A stretch of DNA of 43,091 bases. Source: Chrysomallon squamiferum. Its lineage: Eukaryota; Mollusca; Gastropoda; Neomphalida; Peltospiridae. Positions 1-11,462 of this stretch are shown here, one piece after another (positions within the stretch are counted from its first letter, which is position 1; every line of letters begins with the position of its first letter). The notes under the pieces were generated by a model, which was not told the DNA's origin, did no database searches, and worked only from the letters and a program-made list of their open reading frames with translations. Made by a program: the position numbers and the translations under genes. The DNA is taken from assembly GCA_012295275.1 (NCBI GenBank), contig CM022677.1, forward strand, positions 7,417,894 to 7,460,984, in the 5' to 3' direction.

Positions 1-136
1 TTATGGATTTTTTTAATATAAAATAAAAAAATATCTTTTTTATCCTGAAAAACAAAATATTTAACACTCAAACAGATATACAAACATAAACACACACAGA
101 ATTATTAACAAAATAAAAAAAATTAGTCTGAGTTTG

Positions 137-840
137 ACCAACTACTCGGAGAGAGTTGTTACACTGTTAACAATTACTAATTGTTAGTAACTTTCCCCAC
201 CTTACAAACGTTATACAGTGTTATACAGAGTTATACAGTGTTATACTGTGTTGCACAGTGTTATACAGTGTTCCTTACTGTTTATTCGATACCGAATGGG
301 GAGACGAGATCTTTATACATTGTTAACAACAGTTATACAATTTTTTTTTATAACAAATAATTATTCAGTTATTTGTTATACAAACGTTATAAAGCGTTAG
401 TTACAGCGTTATACAGTGTTATACAAACGTTATAAGCTCGACCAAGTGTTTACAGCGTTATACTATGACCGTCGCTGTTGTTATACAGCGAGAATACAAA
501 CGTTATACAGCGTTATACAAACGTTATACAGCGTTATACAGTGTTATACAGTGTTATACAGCGTTATACAGTGTTATACAGCGTTATACAGCGTTATACA
601 GTGTTATACAGTGTTCATTACTGTTTATTCGATACCGAATGGGGAGACGAGATCTTTCTCATTTCACTAACAACATACGATATTTTTTTTTAACAAATAA
701 TTATTCAGCTATTTCTAATACAGCAGAAATTAAACCGTTAGTTAACTGAGTCAAACCTGAAAGCTCCAATTCAGAAATTATTGCTCGACCAACTCATTTA
801 TCATTATTATTACTATGACCATCACTGTTGTTGTATATAT
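137..840. repeat. Higher-order duplication, period about 345 bp
   Basis: Several blocks recur at a nearly constant offset. TTATTCGATACCGAATGGGG, followed by AGACGAGATCTTT, occurs at 282 and 624. A T-run followed by AACAAATAATTATTCAG occurs near 350 and 690. GCTCGACCAA, followed by ...ACTATGACC, occurs at 436 and 783, with a partial GACCAACTACTCGG at about 137. This indicates at least two diverged tandem units. Each contains an internally expanded 10-bp minisatellite. No coding potential is visible beyond repeat-driven open frames. Confidence 0.75.
389..622. repeat. 10-bp minisatellite TTATACAGYG
   Basis: About 20 tandem copies of the decamer TTATACAG(T/C)G, with occasional TTATACAAACG variants. 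A shorter block of the same decamer lies at 206-272. Because 10 is not a multiple of 3 and the unit has no stop in any forward phase, all three + frames stay open across the array. The resulting open frames of 71-94 codons are repeat artefacts, not genes. Confidence 0.9.
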
Positions 841-2205
841 TGGGTATATATTATTTCGTTATGAATTAAGAGTTAGTTACGAACGGTAGAATGATAAAAT
901 TAATTAATTAATTAATTAATGATTTAAAAAAAACAAAAACAAAAACATGACAGACATTTCCTAACAGATAAAAACAAAGAAAAAGAATAAGAAGAACAAC
1001 AACAACAACAATAATAAATATATAATATTAACAATAAAACAAAATTTACGTAATAATTGTGACACTTCAGTTCACAACTGGATTGGTGTGAAAAACATGT
1101 ACTCTTCAAAAAAAGTAGGGAACTCTAATAAGAAACTACAATTGCTAAAATTATTACCTGCGGGGAATGGTTATGTGATAATAGCGAATTTTATTTATTC
1201 TTGCTTCGAATTCAAGTTGAAAAACGCTAAAACATACCCTCGCTCAAGAACGATCTCGCGACCCCCAGAAAAACGGCTGTCTATATTACATGTGTCCGAT
1301 TGGTCCTGTGATGTAACACTGTCTATATTATACTGGAATTAATGATGGAAATGAAATGAGTAAAGATGAATTCATTGACTGATCTGGCTTGAGAAGACAT
1401 TTTTATATAAACGAACGACCATAACTCTGAAAAGCTTATAATTATTATGTCTAAAAATAGTTGAGATTCAGTATTAATGACACAAATGAAGTCCAGTTTT
1501 AAAATGTTTTCTGCTTATACAAAATGCTAAATGCATTATAAAACATGTTGAAAGTTAAACATTGTGAGAGAAAAAATATATATTTTAATAAATCTTTCAC
1601 TATGGGTTAAAGTTAGGTGATTTAAATACACATTTATCAAAATGTTTTTTCTTTAGTTTATTTGGAAACATTGTTAAGGTTAGGTGAGTGATTTGGTTAG
1701 ATTTATTTCAAAACATCCTTAATTTTATCACACTGTTACGAGTAAGGTTTATGCCCAGGGTTAGCTTAAATAGCTGAAAAAGCTGCAAGACCTGGAAAAT
1801 CATATGAGGAGTTTCAGAAATATGGTTAGCATTTTGGTTAGGTTTTGGTTAGGTTTAGGTTAGTCCAACTTTTGTGCAGATTTAAATGTCAGTTAACCTG
1901 AAGCGTGTCTTCATTCAGCACAAACTGACAATTTATAGCTTTTTGGTAAAAGTAAATCAGTTCTGAAAGAGAACGTCGTTTTAACGAAAACCTTCGAAAT
2001 ATATATATTTTTTTAATGTTTTGTTTTATATGTAAATATATATTTGTTAAATTGGCTTTTAAACAAACAAACAAACAAATAATAAATAAATAAATTAAAA
2101 GAAAAACAGACAATATGATTTGTGAAGCTGTATCAGGTGAAATAATATCGCGTTCTGAAACTAATATCTTTCTATCTACTAATAAAAGTCAACTATAAAT
2201 ACTAC
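741..2205. other. Intergenic, no gene seen
   Basis: AT-rich sequence with a short ATTA run at 897-920, an AAC/AAT-rich patch near 990-1015, and scattered GGTTAGGTTTTGGTTAGG motifs at 1829-1862. The open frames at 1088-1342 (+) and 1889-2113 (-) show no family resemblance and no convincing splice context. Confidence 0.6.
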
Positions 2206-2210
2206 TGCTA

Positions 2211-2456
2211 CGTACAAACAACAACACATAGTAACTGATATCTCAAAAACGTGATTAGCTACTAAACTGGATACCTCAGTGATATCTGTAAACTCGTCTT
2301 TTAAAGCCCAAAGTTACAAAGCATGTTTCGTCTTTTCTTGATGGAGCAAGGGACTGATTCACAATAATCACAGAGGAGGGGAACAGGGCCGGTACTGAGA
2401 GTTCAGTGTTTTTAGGATGAGGAATAAAACCATATATTATTGTTTCATTTTGATTT
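2211..2456 (+). repeat. Dispersed repeat R1, copy a
   Basis: A segment of about 250 bp including GGGACTGATTCACAATAATC, then AGAGGAGGGGAACAGGGCCGG. It is closely repeated at 3755-4018 and, more diverged, at 5428-5640. It is non-coding. In copies a and b it is followed by a second shared segment (R2), so R1 and R2 were duplicated together. Confidence 0.85.
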
Positions 2457-2496
2457 TGTTTTTTTTTTGTTTTTTTTTATATTTTCAATATGATTT

Positions 2497-2735
2497 CAGT
2501 TTTTTATCACTTCGTAACCTATAAGTAGAGATAAAAATAAATATTGTGACGTCCGGTTTCTAAAAGAGATTACAATACAAATCACTTTCACACACACACA
2601 CGCACACACAACATACGCATACACACGTACATACATCTTCGATATATATATATCCTGTCTCAGTGATACGTGCAAACAACGAAAAATATGTAAAGGAAGA
2701 CATAGTAATGAATAAATAAATACAAACATAAATAA
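2497..2735 (+). repeat. Dispersed repeat R2, copy a
   Basis: The segment contains AACCTATAAGTAGAGA, TATTGTGACGTC, a CA-rich stretch, CTTCGATATATATATA and GTGCAAACAACGAAA. Related copies lie at 4107-4290 and 4799-4953, the latter continuing after an insertion at 5222-5335. This copy shows the uninterrupted arrangement. Confidence 0.8.
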
Positions 2736-3162
2736 AAAAATAATAATGAATACAGAAGTAAGGACAATACTAATATTACTACTACTACTACTAATAATAA
2801 TAATAGTGGTAGAGTAGAATTACTATAATTGTATTACTTTTGTTTACTACTATTATTATTATTACTAGTGTTACAAGTTATACTACTACTGTTACTATTA
2901 CTGCCACTACTACTACTAATAATAATATAACTCAGCTATAAATACTACTGCTAATATTTGTATTAGTTATTACTACTACTCCAACGACAACTACTTCTAT
3001 TACTAGCTACGACAATTACTACTACTACTAAGAATGATTGTAATTAATCAGTGTGAACAGTATGCCAGTAATACATTTCATAAGGAACAGTACATATAAA
3101 TAATCAAAATAAAATAAAATGTGAATGCAGTTAAATAACATAACAAAATAACGATTTTCAGT
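2668..3162 (+). repeat. Left arm of a ~490-bp inverted repeat
   Basis: The reverse complement of this segment is found at 4297-4784. Shared landmarks, read on +, are ATGTAAAGGAAGACATAGTA, CTCAGCTATAAATACTAC, CAACGACAACTACTTCTATT and AATAAAATGTGAATGCA. The interior is rich in TAC/TAA triplets (2772-3030), which differ in copy number between the arms. The arms are separated by about 1.13 kb. Confidence 0.85.
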
Positions 3163-3647
3163 ATATATATATATATTTTAAGGGAAAATACCAACGTAAT
3201 AAATAAAATAAAGTAAAGTCATATTACCTAGAACATCCAGGAAATTTAAATTCCAGGATCATTTAATAAACGATGTATGGGCCTGACTACTGCAGCTGCA
3301 ACTACAACCAAAAATAATAATCAGTCACAGTTTTTGTGGAACTGTCATAAAGAAGCTATATATTTCATAAATAAATCAAACTAAATAAAAATGAGCAAAC
3401 GAACGAACAAAATAACGAGGGAACCAAAGAAAGTGAAAAACTAAAATAAAAAAATACTCAAAATAAACATGAAAAGGGGAACAAAACTAACAGTGTCACA
3501 ACACAGCTGAAGGCGTTGTTATCATTGATGTTGTTTTTCTGTCGTTTCTGTTACTGTTCAAACAGTTATCGTTATTATTTATTATTGTTGTTGTTATTAT
3601 TACTATTACTTTTATTATTATAATTATTATTATTGTTGTTGTTGTGG

Positions 3648-3683
<36 letters not shown>

Positions 3684-3754
3684 TGTATGACGCACTGTAT
3701 AAAATATTCTATTCACAGATATGAAGGATGATCTTTGACCCTCTCTCTCATTAC
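3163..3754. other. Spacer with TTA/TTG triplet repeats
   Basis: Non-coding DNA between the inverted arm and R1 copy b. It contains AT- and TTR-triplet tracts at 3562-3682 ending in an uninterrupted (TTA)n run. No gene is seen. Confidence 0.6.
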
Positions 3755-4018
3755 TACGTACAAACAACAAAACTTAGTAACTGATATCTCAAAAACGTGA
3801 CTAGATACTAAACTGCATCCTCACTGGGGATCTGTAAACTCATCTTTTAAATCCCGGTGTTACAAATCATGTTTCGTCTTTTCCTCTCTATGCACGCTCG
3901 AGTTAGTTGGAGCAAGGGACTGATTCACAATAATCACAGAGGAGGGGAACAGGGCCGGTACTGAGGCTTCAGAATTTTTAGGATGAGGAATAAAACCGTA
4001 TATTATTGTTTCATTTTG
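3755..4018 (+). repeat. Dispersed repeat R1, copy b
   Basis: Closely matches R1 copy a at 2211-2456 but keeps an extra internal piece, CTATGCACGCTCGAGTTAG, that copy a lacks and the diverged copy c (5428-5640) partly shares. Copy a therefore has a small deletion relative to b and c. Confidence 0.85.
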
Positions 4019-4106
4019 TTTTATTCTGTTTGTTTGTTCGTTTGTTTATTTATTTAGTTGTTTTTTTGTGTTTATTTATTTTGTTTTTTTATATTTTCAA
4101 ATTGAT

Positions 4107-4290
4107 TTCAGTTTTCTAACACATCATAACCTATAAGTAGAGAGATATGCTAAAAGTAAATATCGTGACATCATATTTCTAAAATATTTGTAAAATATTA
4201 CAATATAAATCACTTTCACACTCACAGCACACACACACACATGCGTTTTAACTTAACAAGAACAGTAACAGCAACTTCGATATATATATA
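4107..4290 (+). repeat. Dispersed repeat R2, copy b
   Basis: Matches 2497-2660 and 4799-4953 (AACCTATAAGTAGAGAGATATG, a TATTGTGAC-like block, CA-rich stretch, AACTTCGATATATATA). It abuts the right inverted arm instead of continuing into the direct-orientation flank seen after copy a, marking an inversion breakpoint near 4292. Confidence 0.8.
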
Positions 4291-4296
4291 TTTGAC

Positions 4297-4784
4297 GATC
4301 GTTCTTTTGTTGTTTTATTTAATTGCATTCACATTTTATTTGATTCTGATTATTTGTTTATACTGTTCCTTATATACTGCTCATACATGATTAATTACAG
4401 TTATTCTTAGCAAGTAATAGAAGTAGTTGTCGTTGAAGTAGTAGTAATAACTAATACATATATCAGCAAGTAGTATTTATAGCTGAGTTTTATTATTAGT
4501 AGTAATAGTAGTACTAGTTGCAGTAGTAGTAATAGTAGTAGTAGAACTAGTAATATTATTAATAATAATAATAATAATAATTGCAATAAAAAGTAATAGG
4601 AATTATAGCCATAGTTGTTTTAGTACAACTACTACTACAACTCCTAGGACTATTACAACTAAACTATAATTATTATTATTATTGTTGCTCTTACCTCTAT
4701 ATGCATTATTTATTTATTTATTTATGTTTTATTTATTTATTCATTACTATGTCTTCCTTTACATATTGTTTCGTTGTTTGCTCG
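4297..4784 (-). repeat. Right arm of the ~490-bp inverted repeat
   Basis: Reverse-complement match of 2668-3162 with diverged triplet tracts. In + orientation it begins near GACGATCGTTCTTTTG and ends near CGTTGTTTGCTCGTATGA. Together the arms could form a long stem with a loop of about 1.1 kb. Confidence 0.85.
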
Positions 4785-4798
4785 TATGAATGAACCAG

Positions 4799-4939
4799 GA
4801 TAAACCTATAAGTAGAGAGATATGATGTTTCAGAGCTAAAAGTAAATATTGTGACGTCATCTCTCTAAAATATATTACAATAGAAATCAGTTACACACAC
4901 ACACAAGTGCATTTTAACGTAACGAGAAGTAACAACAAC

Positions 4940-4953
<14 letters not shown>
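4799..4953 (+). repeat. Dispersed repeat R2, copy c (5' part)
   Basis: Starts at ATAAACCTATAAGTAGAGAG and runs to AACAACTTCTATATATA, where the uninterrupted copy at 2497-2735 continues directly into CCTGTCTC. Here the continuation is displaced to 5222-5335 by a (TA)n tract plus an inserted element. Confidence 0.8.

Positions 4954-4994
<41 letters not shown>
4943..4994. repeat. (TA)26 microsatellite
   Basis: A pure TA run at the junction between R2 copy c and the inserted MITE-like element. The intact R2 copy has only a short TA run here, so the tract expanded at or after the insertion. Confidence 0.95.
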
Positions 4995-4995
<1 letters not shown>

Positions 4996-4998
<3 letters not shown>

Positions 4999-5200
4999 CG
5001 AGCTCGTATCTCAATTTGCTCGTATATCAAATCAATTTTCCCAACTGAAATTAAATGAAATACCATTAATCTGTTCCAGCCCCTCAAAAAGCCTTTATCG
5101 TCTCCTTCAGCTTCTGAAACTCGCTCATAACTCGGGTTTTGTCTCGCAAGTCAAAGCAAAAAATCGACCGGGCGACTGCTCGTAACTCGAGGTACTATTG
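4996..5200 (-). mobile_element. MITE-like fragment ending CAATAGTACCTCGAG
   Basis: The segment contains repeated CTCGTATCTC/CTCGTATATC motifs, AAATCAATTTTCCC and CCATTAATCTGTTCCAGCCC, and ends on + with CTCGTAACTCGAGGTACTATTG, whose reverse complement begins CAATAGTACCTCGAG. This resembles widespread animal non-autonomous DNA transposons with CAGTRGTACCTCG-type termini (recalled, not searched). The other terminus is missing. It interrupts R2 inside a TA run, consistent with insertion at TA. No transposase is present. Confidence 0.55.
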
Positions 5201-5221
5201 TGTGCGTGTGTGTGTGTGTGT

Positions 5222-5320
5222 ATGTATATATATATATAAAACCTGTCTCTCTCTTTCACACGTGCAAACAACGAAACAAATGTAAAGAAAGATATAGAAA
5301 TGAATAAATAAATACAAACA

Positions 5321-5360
<40 letters not shown>
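5222..5360 (+). repeat. R2 copy c (3' part) and (AAAT)n
   Basis: Resumes the R2 sequence after the insertion: CCTGTCTCTC, CGTGCAAACAACGAAACAAA, TGTAAAGAAAGATATAGAAATG and then an expanded AAATA tetranucleotide tract (5300-5365), compared with only a few units at 2708-2735. Confidence 0.75.
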
Positions 5361-5363
<3 letters not shown>

Positions 5364-5427
5364 ATACAGAAGTAAAAACAAGAGAACTGGTAGGTTAAAG
5401 AAAACAAAAGGAATACCCTAGATACGA

Positions 5428-5640
5428 ACAACGTGACTACAAATTAAATTTGATACGTCACTGGATGTCTTAAACACGTGTTTTAAATCCAGGTGTTAGA
5501 GATTATGTTTCGTGTTTTGTTTACTGTGCACGTTCAAGTTAGTTTAAACAAGGGACTGATTCACATAATCTAAGAGGAGGGTGACAGGGCCAGTAAAGAG
5601 ATTTCTAAAAATTAATGGTGAGAAATAAAATTGAGAAAGA
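5428..5640 (+). repeat. Dispersed repeat R1, copy c (diverged)
   Basis: A weaker match to R1: ACGAACAACGTGACTAC, TTTTAAATCCAGGTGTTA, AGGGACTGATTCACATAATC and GAGGAGGGTGACAGGGCC. It lies after R2 rather than before it, so the R1-R2 order is reversed relative to the first two copies. Confidence 0.7.
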
Positions 5641-5826
5641 TAGTTGAACAAACAGACAAATAGACAGAGATCTAACAGCAACACTGAAAACATTATAATG
5701 TTAAATGTTTCACCATTTACTTGTTATTTAATGCTATTTATTTCAATAATATTGCAAACGTTTTTGTTTGTTTGTTTGTTTCATTAGAAAAAAAATATAT
5801 TCTTTGGTGTGTTTGTCTCCGCTTTC

Positions 5827-7289
<1,463 letters not shown>

Positions 7290-7540
7290 AAGGTAGTTGT
7301 TACTTTTACTGCTGTTTACTTTAAGAAAAGCATTTAAAACGAACACGATTATTTTTTTTTTCAGAAAAAACAAAAGTGTTCTAGAAAATTTCAAGGCGTC
7401 CACCCCTTTATTGAAATTGGTATATTCCACTCACCGAGTGACGTCTGTCAAAACCGGCTTGTCCGCCAGCAAACTGACATTGCAGACGAATAGAAGAGAA
7501 TTGTTTGCAGGTGTTAACATTTTCATTTCTTAAGACAAAG
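7290..7540 (+). other. Possible non-coding first exon of the RING-propeller gene
   Basis: A stretch with fewer simple repeats than its flanks, ending in ACAAAG|GTAAGAAG, a good splice donor at 7541. A matching acceptor, TTGTTATTCACAG, lies at 8633, three bases before the candidate start codon. That would make this a 5' UTR exon with a 1.09-kb intron of TTA/TTG/TTTA repeats. Its 5' end is unknown; 7290 is arbitrary. An open frame from 7297 ends at 7533, before the donor, and shows no domain. Confidence 0.4.
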
Positions 7541-7548
7541 GTAAGAAG

Positions 7549-7597
<49 letters not shown>

Positions 7598-8058
7598 TGT
7601 TGTTGTTGTTGTTGTTGTTGTTGTCGTTAGTGTAAGATATTATAAAATAAAAAGTAATCTAGGTTATTCTCATAATAAAATTTCTGTACAAAATTGTTTT
7701 GTGTTAGAGTGGAGGGTGTTGCTCAGTGGTCAGAGAAAAGTAGTGTCTGGCGATGTACTGTCGCATTTATCTTTCTCGATTACTTTATCAGTGAATGAAG
7801 CCATTTCACTGCAGATTAAGAATGTGTTGAGTTTGACGTTAATAAAATAATGTTCAGCAGCAATCAGAAATTCATTCGTTTACTATGAAATGTTTCGTTC
7901 TTATTACACTGAATACATTACTTCTGTGAATGTCACGTTTCTTTGATTGTCTACATTCGAGTTTTACCATGAAAATGTGTTGACTTGGTTACGTAGCATA
8001 GGCCGAAATAGTGGTGTGTGAAATTACCTTGCAGCATTCATGGACACGTCACAAATGT

Positions 8059-8089
<31 letters not shown>

Positions 8090-8633
8090 TTTCATGCTTT
8101 GTTTCATATAACGTATTACAGTAGAACTGTCGTTTTCCTTCTCAAACTTACTTCACAAGGTTAAATTTAGCATGTTTGTAATTCACTTTAATAGTTCTTT
8201 TATTTTTTTACAAACAAAATGAAATTAATAAATGAATAAATAAATGAGTAGCTTAAATAGCATATTTATAATTTTATAATTAAATTCGCACGTTTGTTTA
8301 TTTTTTTATCCTTTCATTTATTTATTTATTTGTATATTTCGTCGGCCCTTTGAAGTAAACGGAATTGATATTTTATTTGTATTTTGTGTGTGAATTTTTT
8401 CTTTACTTTTGTTTGTTTGTGGTTTTGATTCAAAAATCTTTTAATTTTGACCTCCACTGCTATTCTTGTTATCTCTTATTGTTATTTATTTATTTATTTA
8501 TTTATTATTATTAGTTACATTTTTCTTTCTCTGTATTTTTATTTTTATTTTCTCTGATTCTTCTATGTTGTTGCTGTTGTTATTATTGTTATTTATTTAT
8601 TTATTTATTTATTATTATTATTGTTATTCACAG
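7541..8633 (+). other. Putative intron 1 of the RING-propeller gene
   Basis: Begins GTAAGAAG and ends TTATTCACAG. It contains (TTA)n/(TTG)n at 7550-7624 and several TTTA tetranucleotide runs (8060-8093, 8480-8505, 8590-8612). No other coding segment is recognised in it. Confidence 0.45.
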
Positions 8634-8635
8634 AT

Positions 8636-8921
8636 ATGGCAACAGCTGCAAACTCTGATGATAATCTTTCGTGCTGCATTTGTGCCGAACTTTTCAAGAA
8701 GCCGCGAATATTAAACTGTGGACATTCGTTCTGCAGCAAATGCCTGCAGGACTATATAAGCCATAATTACAACAACAACGACATAAAAATCACCTGCCCG
8801 TTCTGCAGGCAGGATGTCCACATCTCAGACAGCTCGAAACCAGTGAATACATGGGCAGATCAATTCCCTGTAAACCTTTCACTACAGAACGCCGCTAATG
8901 ATCGGCTACAATCAAAGTTTT
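8636..8921 (+). CDS. RING / coiled-coil / propeller protein, exon 1 (RING finger)
   Basis: Encodes residues 1-95 plus one base of codon 96. A C3HC4 RING is complete: C13-x2-C16, C28-x-H30, C33-x2-C36, C54-x2-C57, with the usual LNCGHSFCSKCL and CPFCRQ contexts. The protein is therefore a likely E3 ubiquitin ligase. The start ATG is three bases after a good acceptor. Reading on gives a stop at 8957, but TTTT|GTGAGT at 8922 is a strong donor in phase 1. The next acceptor (9187) supplies the other two bases, making codon 96 Ser and extending the protein to 543 residues. No B-box follows the RING, unlike a standard TRIM protein. The splice is inferred from sequence, without transcript evidence. 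Confidence 0.85.
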
Positions 8922-9187
8922 GTGAGTCAGCAGTGTCATGTTTAGATTCGTTACAATAAAATACTAAAAAGAAAACATTTAGTGATTGTTTAACTAAAGA
9001 TATTAACCATCACAAGCTAAAGAAATAGAGGAAACTTTATTTATGACATTTTTCTACTCAGATTTTTAAAGTAGATGATCAAATAAATTCTAAAACTTCA
9101 CATTGTAGGCATACCTTTATTAATAATAGTAGTTCTAGTTAATTAATTAATTGACTGATTGATTATTTATTTATTTATTTATTTCAG
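8922..9187 (+). other. Intron 2 of the RING-propeller gene
   Basis: 266 bp, GTGAGT...TTATTTCAG, ending in a TTTA repeat that supplies the polypyrimidine tract. If retained, it gives a truncated RING-only protein of 107 residues stopping at 8959. No B-box zinc-finger coding is present inside it. Confidence 0.75.
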
Positions 9188-10533
9188 CTAAAAAGGGAGA
9201 TCACATGTCACTTCTGAGTTCTGTTTCTGAATGTCTCAAAAACGTTAAAGAAATTCTTCAGACAGAGATGGATGATATGATCGAGCAACTTCGCCAAGCC
9301 GTCGACATCAACGTGGTGGACACTACAGAAGAGGTCAGAAGGTTTGGTAACACACTAATCACAGATTTTACTGCCGCAGTCAACAAAGAACAAGACAGAT
9401 TAATAAGACAAATACAAAAATCTCAGAACTTTGTAAACTCAGAAATAGACAAATTATTCAATCAACACAAACATCTGATTGAGGAAAACAAAAAAATGAT
9501 CAAATTGGGGGAAGATTTGCTGACAAGAAAATCAGAGTCAGATATAAAAATAAACATTTTAAAATTCACCAAACTTCAAAACACAACTTCCGAGTTTCTG
9601 TCCAAATCTCGTTCCCGAATAGAAAAAGCAAAGTTTAAAATAAATCTGATAAAATCTGACAAAAAGGCAGAAATGTCAGTCCACATTGGAGAAATATCCA
9701 CAAACATCCACACAGACACACAGATAGAGAGACAGACAGACACACTCAAACACACAGACACCATTAACATAGAAGCACAAAAAGATAAAACAAATCCTGT
9801 TCCGGTTTCCCTGCTGGTGTCAGGTGCAGACAAAAGTAAAATTGTTGTCAGTGATTGTTTCAATATCTGTGTAAAATGTTTTTGTTTAGAAAGAAAATCA
9901 CTGATAAAAAGATACGAAACTTCCTCTGCACCAGTCGGTCTTGCTGAATCACGTGATCAGCAGGGTGATGTTGTTGTTGTTGTTGCTCTGCCACATGAAA
10001 GTAAACTAGTGTTTTTAAATTTGAAAAACTTCAAACTGGTAAAAATAGTTAAAACTGTTAAAGGGTATCGGTGTATCGCTGTGTTACCTGGCAACCGTCT
10101 CGCGGTCACTGAGTTCAGTAATCAGTGCTTGGACATACTGACAGACAGTGGTCAGTTCATTAATTCTATCTCAACAGATTTGATCCCCAGTCCGTCATTT
10201 CTAACAGTTCACGATCAATGTCTGATTGTTGTGTCAAATGGAAACAGTTTATTTTGTGTGACGTCATCAGGTGACGTCAAATGGGAGTCACGTGATTCAG
10301 ACAAACTGAAAGACTTGACAGGTGTTACATGTGACAGGGAGGGAAATATTTTTGTTTGTGCTTTTAAAAGAAAGTGTGTTGTTCAGTTGTCACGAGATGG
10401 TAACATTACACGTGACATCCTCACTGACCAGGATGGACTGTCCAGACCTAGGTCTGTCTGTTGTGATGACAACAAACTGTACGTGGGAGAGATCACCGGA
10501 AAAATAAAAATATTTACATTGTGTAAAAAGTAA
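9188..10533 (+). CDS. RING / coiled-coil / propeller protein, exon 2 (coiled coil and NHL-like propeller)
   Basis: Continues the RING exon and encodes residues 97-543, stopping TAA at 10531-10533. Residues ~100-260 are charged and helical (for example EEVRRFGNTLITDF and NKEQDRLIRQIQKSQNF), as expected for a TRIM-type coiled coil. About residues 290-540 form repeated beta-rich units. The last two are typical of NHL/six-bladed propellers (GVTCDREGNIFVCAFK, then SVCCDDNKLYVGEITGKI). Such proteins usually use the propeller to bind substrate or RNA and the RING to ubiquitinate. Between coil and propeller a low-complexity patch, HTDTQIERQTDTLKHTDT (9704-9760), derives from CA/GACA repeat DNA. No in-frame disruption is seen. 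Family assignment is firm; orthology and substrate are unknown. Confidence 0.88.
9700..9765 (+). repeat. Coding CACA/GACA microsatellite
   Basis: CACACAGACACACAGATAGA followed by GACAGACAGACACAC lies inside the open frame. It encodes a Thr/Asp/His-rich linker between coiled coil and propeller. The frame is kept, so the tract length is tolerated or constrained in multiples of three. Confidence 0.75.
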
Positions 10534-10835
10534 ACTTCAAACTTTCTGCTAAATTAGTTTCACTTTAACTGTTTTGAAGTTGAAAGTCCATAGACATCTT
10601 TCTTTACATGAATTGATAAAAGGATAATTAGTTATATTATTGATTTACTTATTAATTTAGTTAATTAAGCAATTAATTCAGTTACTTTGTTTAATTTCAT
10701 CTTTTTTATTAAATATATAACTAATTAATTAATTATTATTATTATTATTATTATTCTTAAAGTCTCGTTTAAAAATACTAGATTGCAGGATTAATTTCAA
10801 AACAAAATGTGATTTACTTTTAAAATTTTCACCCA

Positions 10836-10922
<87 letters not shown>

Positions 10923-11306
10923 TAAACTATTCTGTTAGTTTGTAGTTTATTTCAAGAAATATATATATATACATCCAGTGTAATCAAAATAAAACTAAAA
11001 TAAAACATTTGTATGATAAAAATAAAATTCTTCTGTCATTATTTTATTTAAATTTTAAAACTATTTTACATTGTTTCTTGATATTCACCTATATATCTAT
11101 ATGTCTGTCTGTGTGTGAAATATAATTAATGTGTATAATATCAATGTAGTACTCTTATTGTAAATTTATCATTAACAGCTAATACAACTTATTGTTTTTC
11201 TTTTTGGATGAGTGTTCCAAGCGTACTCAGCTATTCTAATTCATTTTTTCTTTTTATTTTGACTGACATACTTTTTAAAATGTTCTCTTCAGACATGAAA
11301 AAGAAG

Positions 11307-11368
<62 letters not shown>

Positions 11369-11462
11369 GCTGACTCTCTGTCAGTCTCTCTCTCTCTCTA
11401 TAACTCTCATTCAATGATATAAATTACATTTTGACATGCTGAGAGATTTTTAAAAAGAACAA
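10534..11462. other. 3' flank with (CT)n tracts
   Basis: Downstream of the RING-propeller stop. AATAAA-type hexamers occur only at about 10985-11025, after a 40-copy (CT)n at 10839-10919, so the polyadenylation site is uncertain. A second (CT)n runs from 11311 to 11365. Repeat-driven poly-SL open frames here are artefacts. Confidence 0.6.

Noticed and set aside
389-622. CRISPR-like regular repeats
   Set aside because: Decamers are directly adjacent without unique spacers, in a eukaryotic genome; this is a minisatellite.
1829-1862. Telomere-like GGTTAGG motifs
   Set aside because: Only a few irregular copies (GGTTAGGTTTTGGTTAGG), not a TTAGGG array.
2211-4290. R1-R2 pairs as LTRs of a retrotransposon
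   Set aside because: The copies are direct repeats with about 1 kb between them, but the interior has no coding sequence, no primer-binding site was seen, and an inverted copy of adjacent DNA follows.
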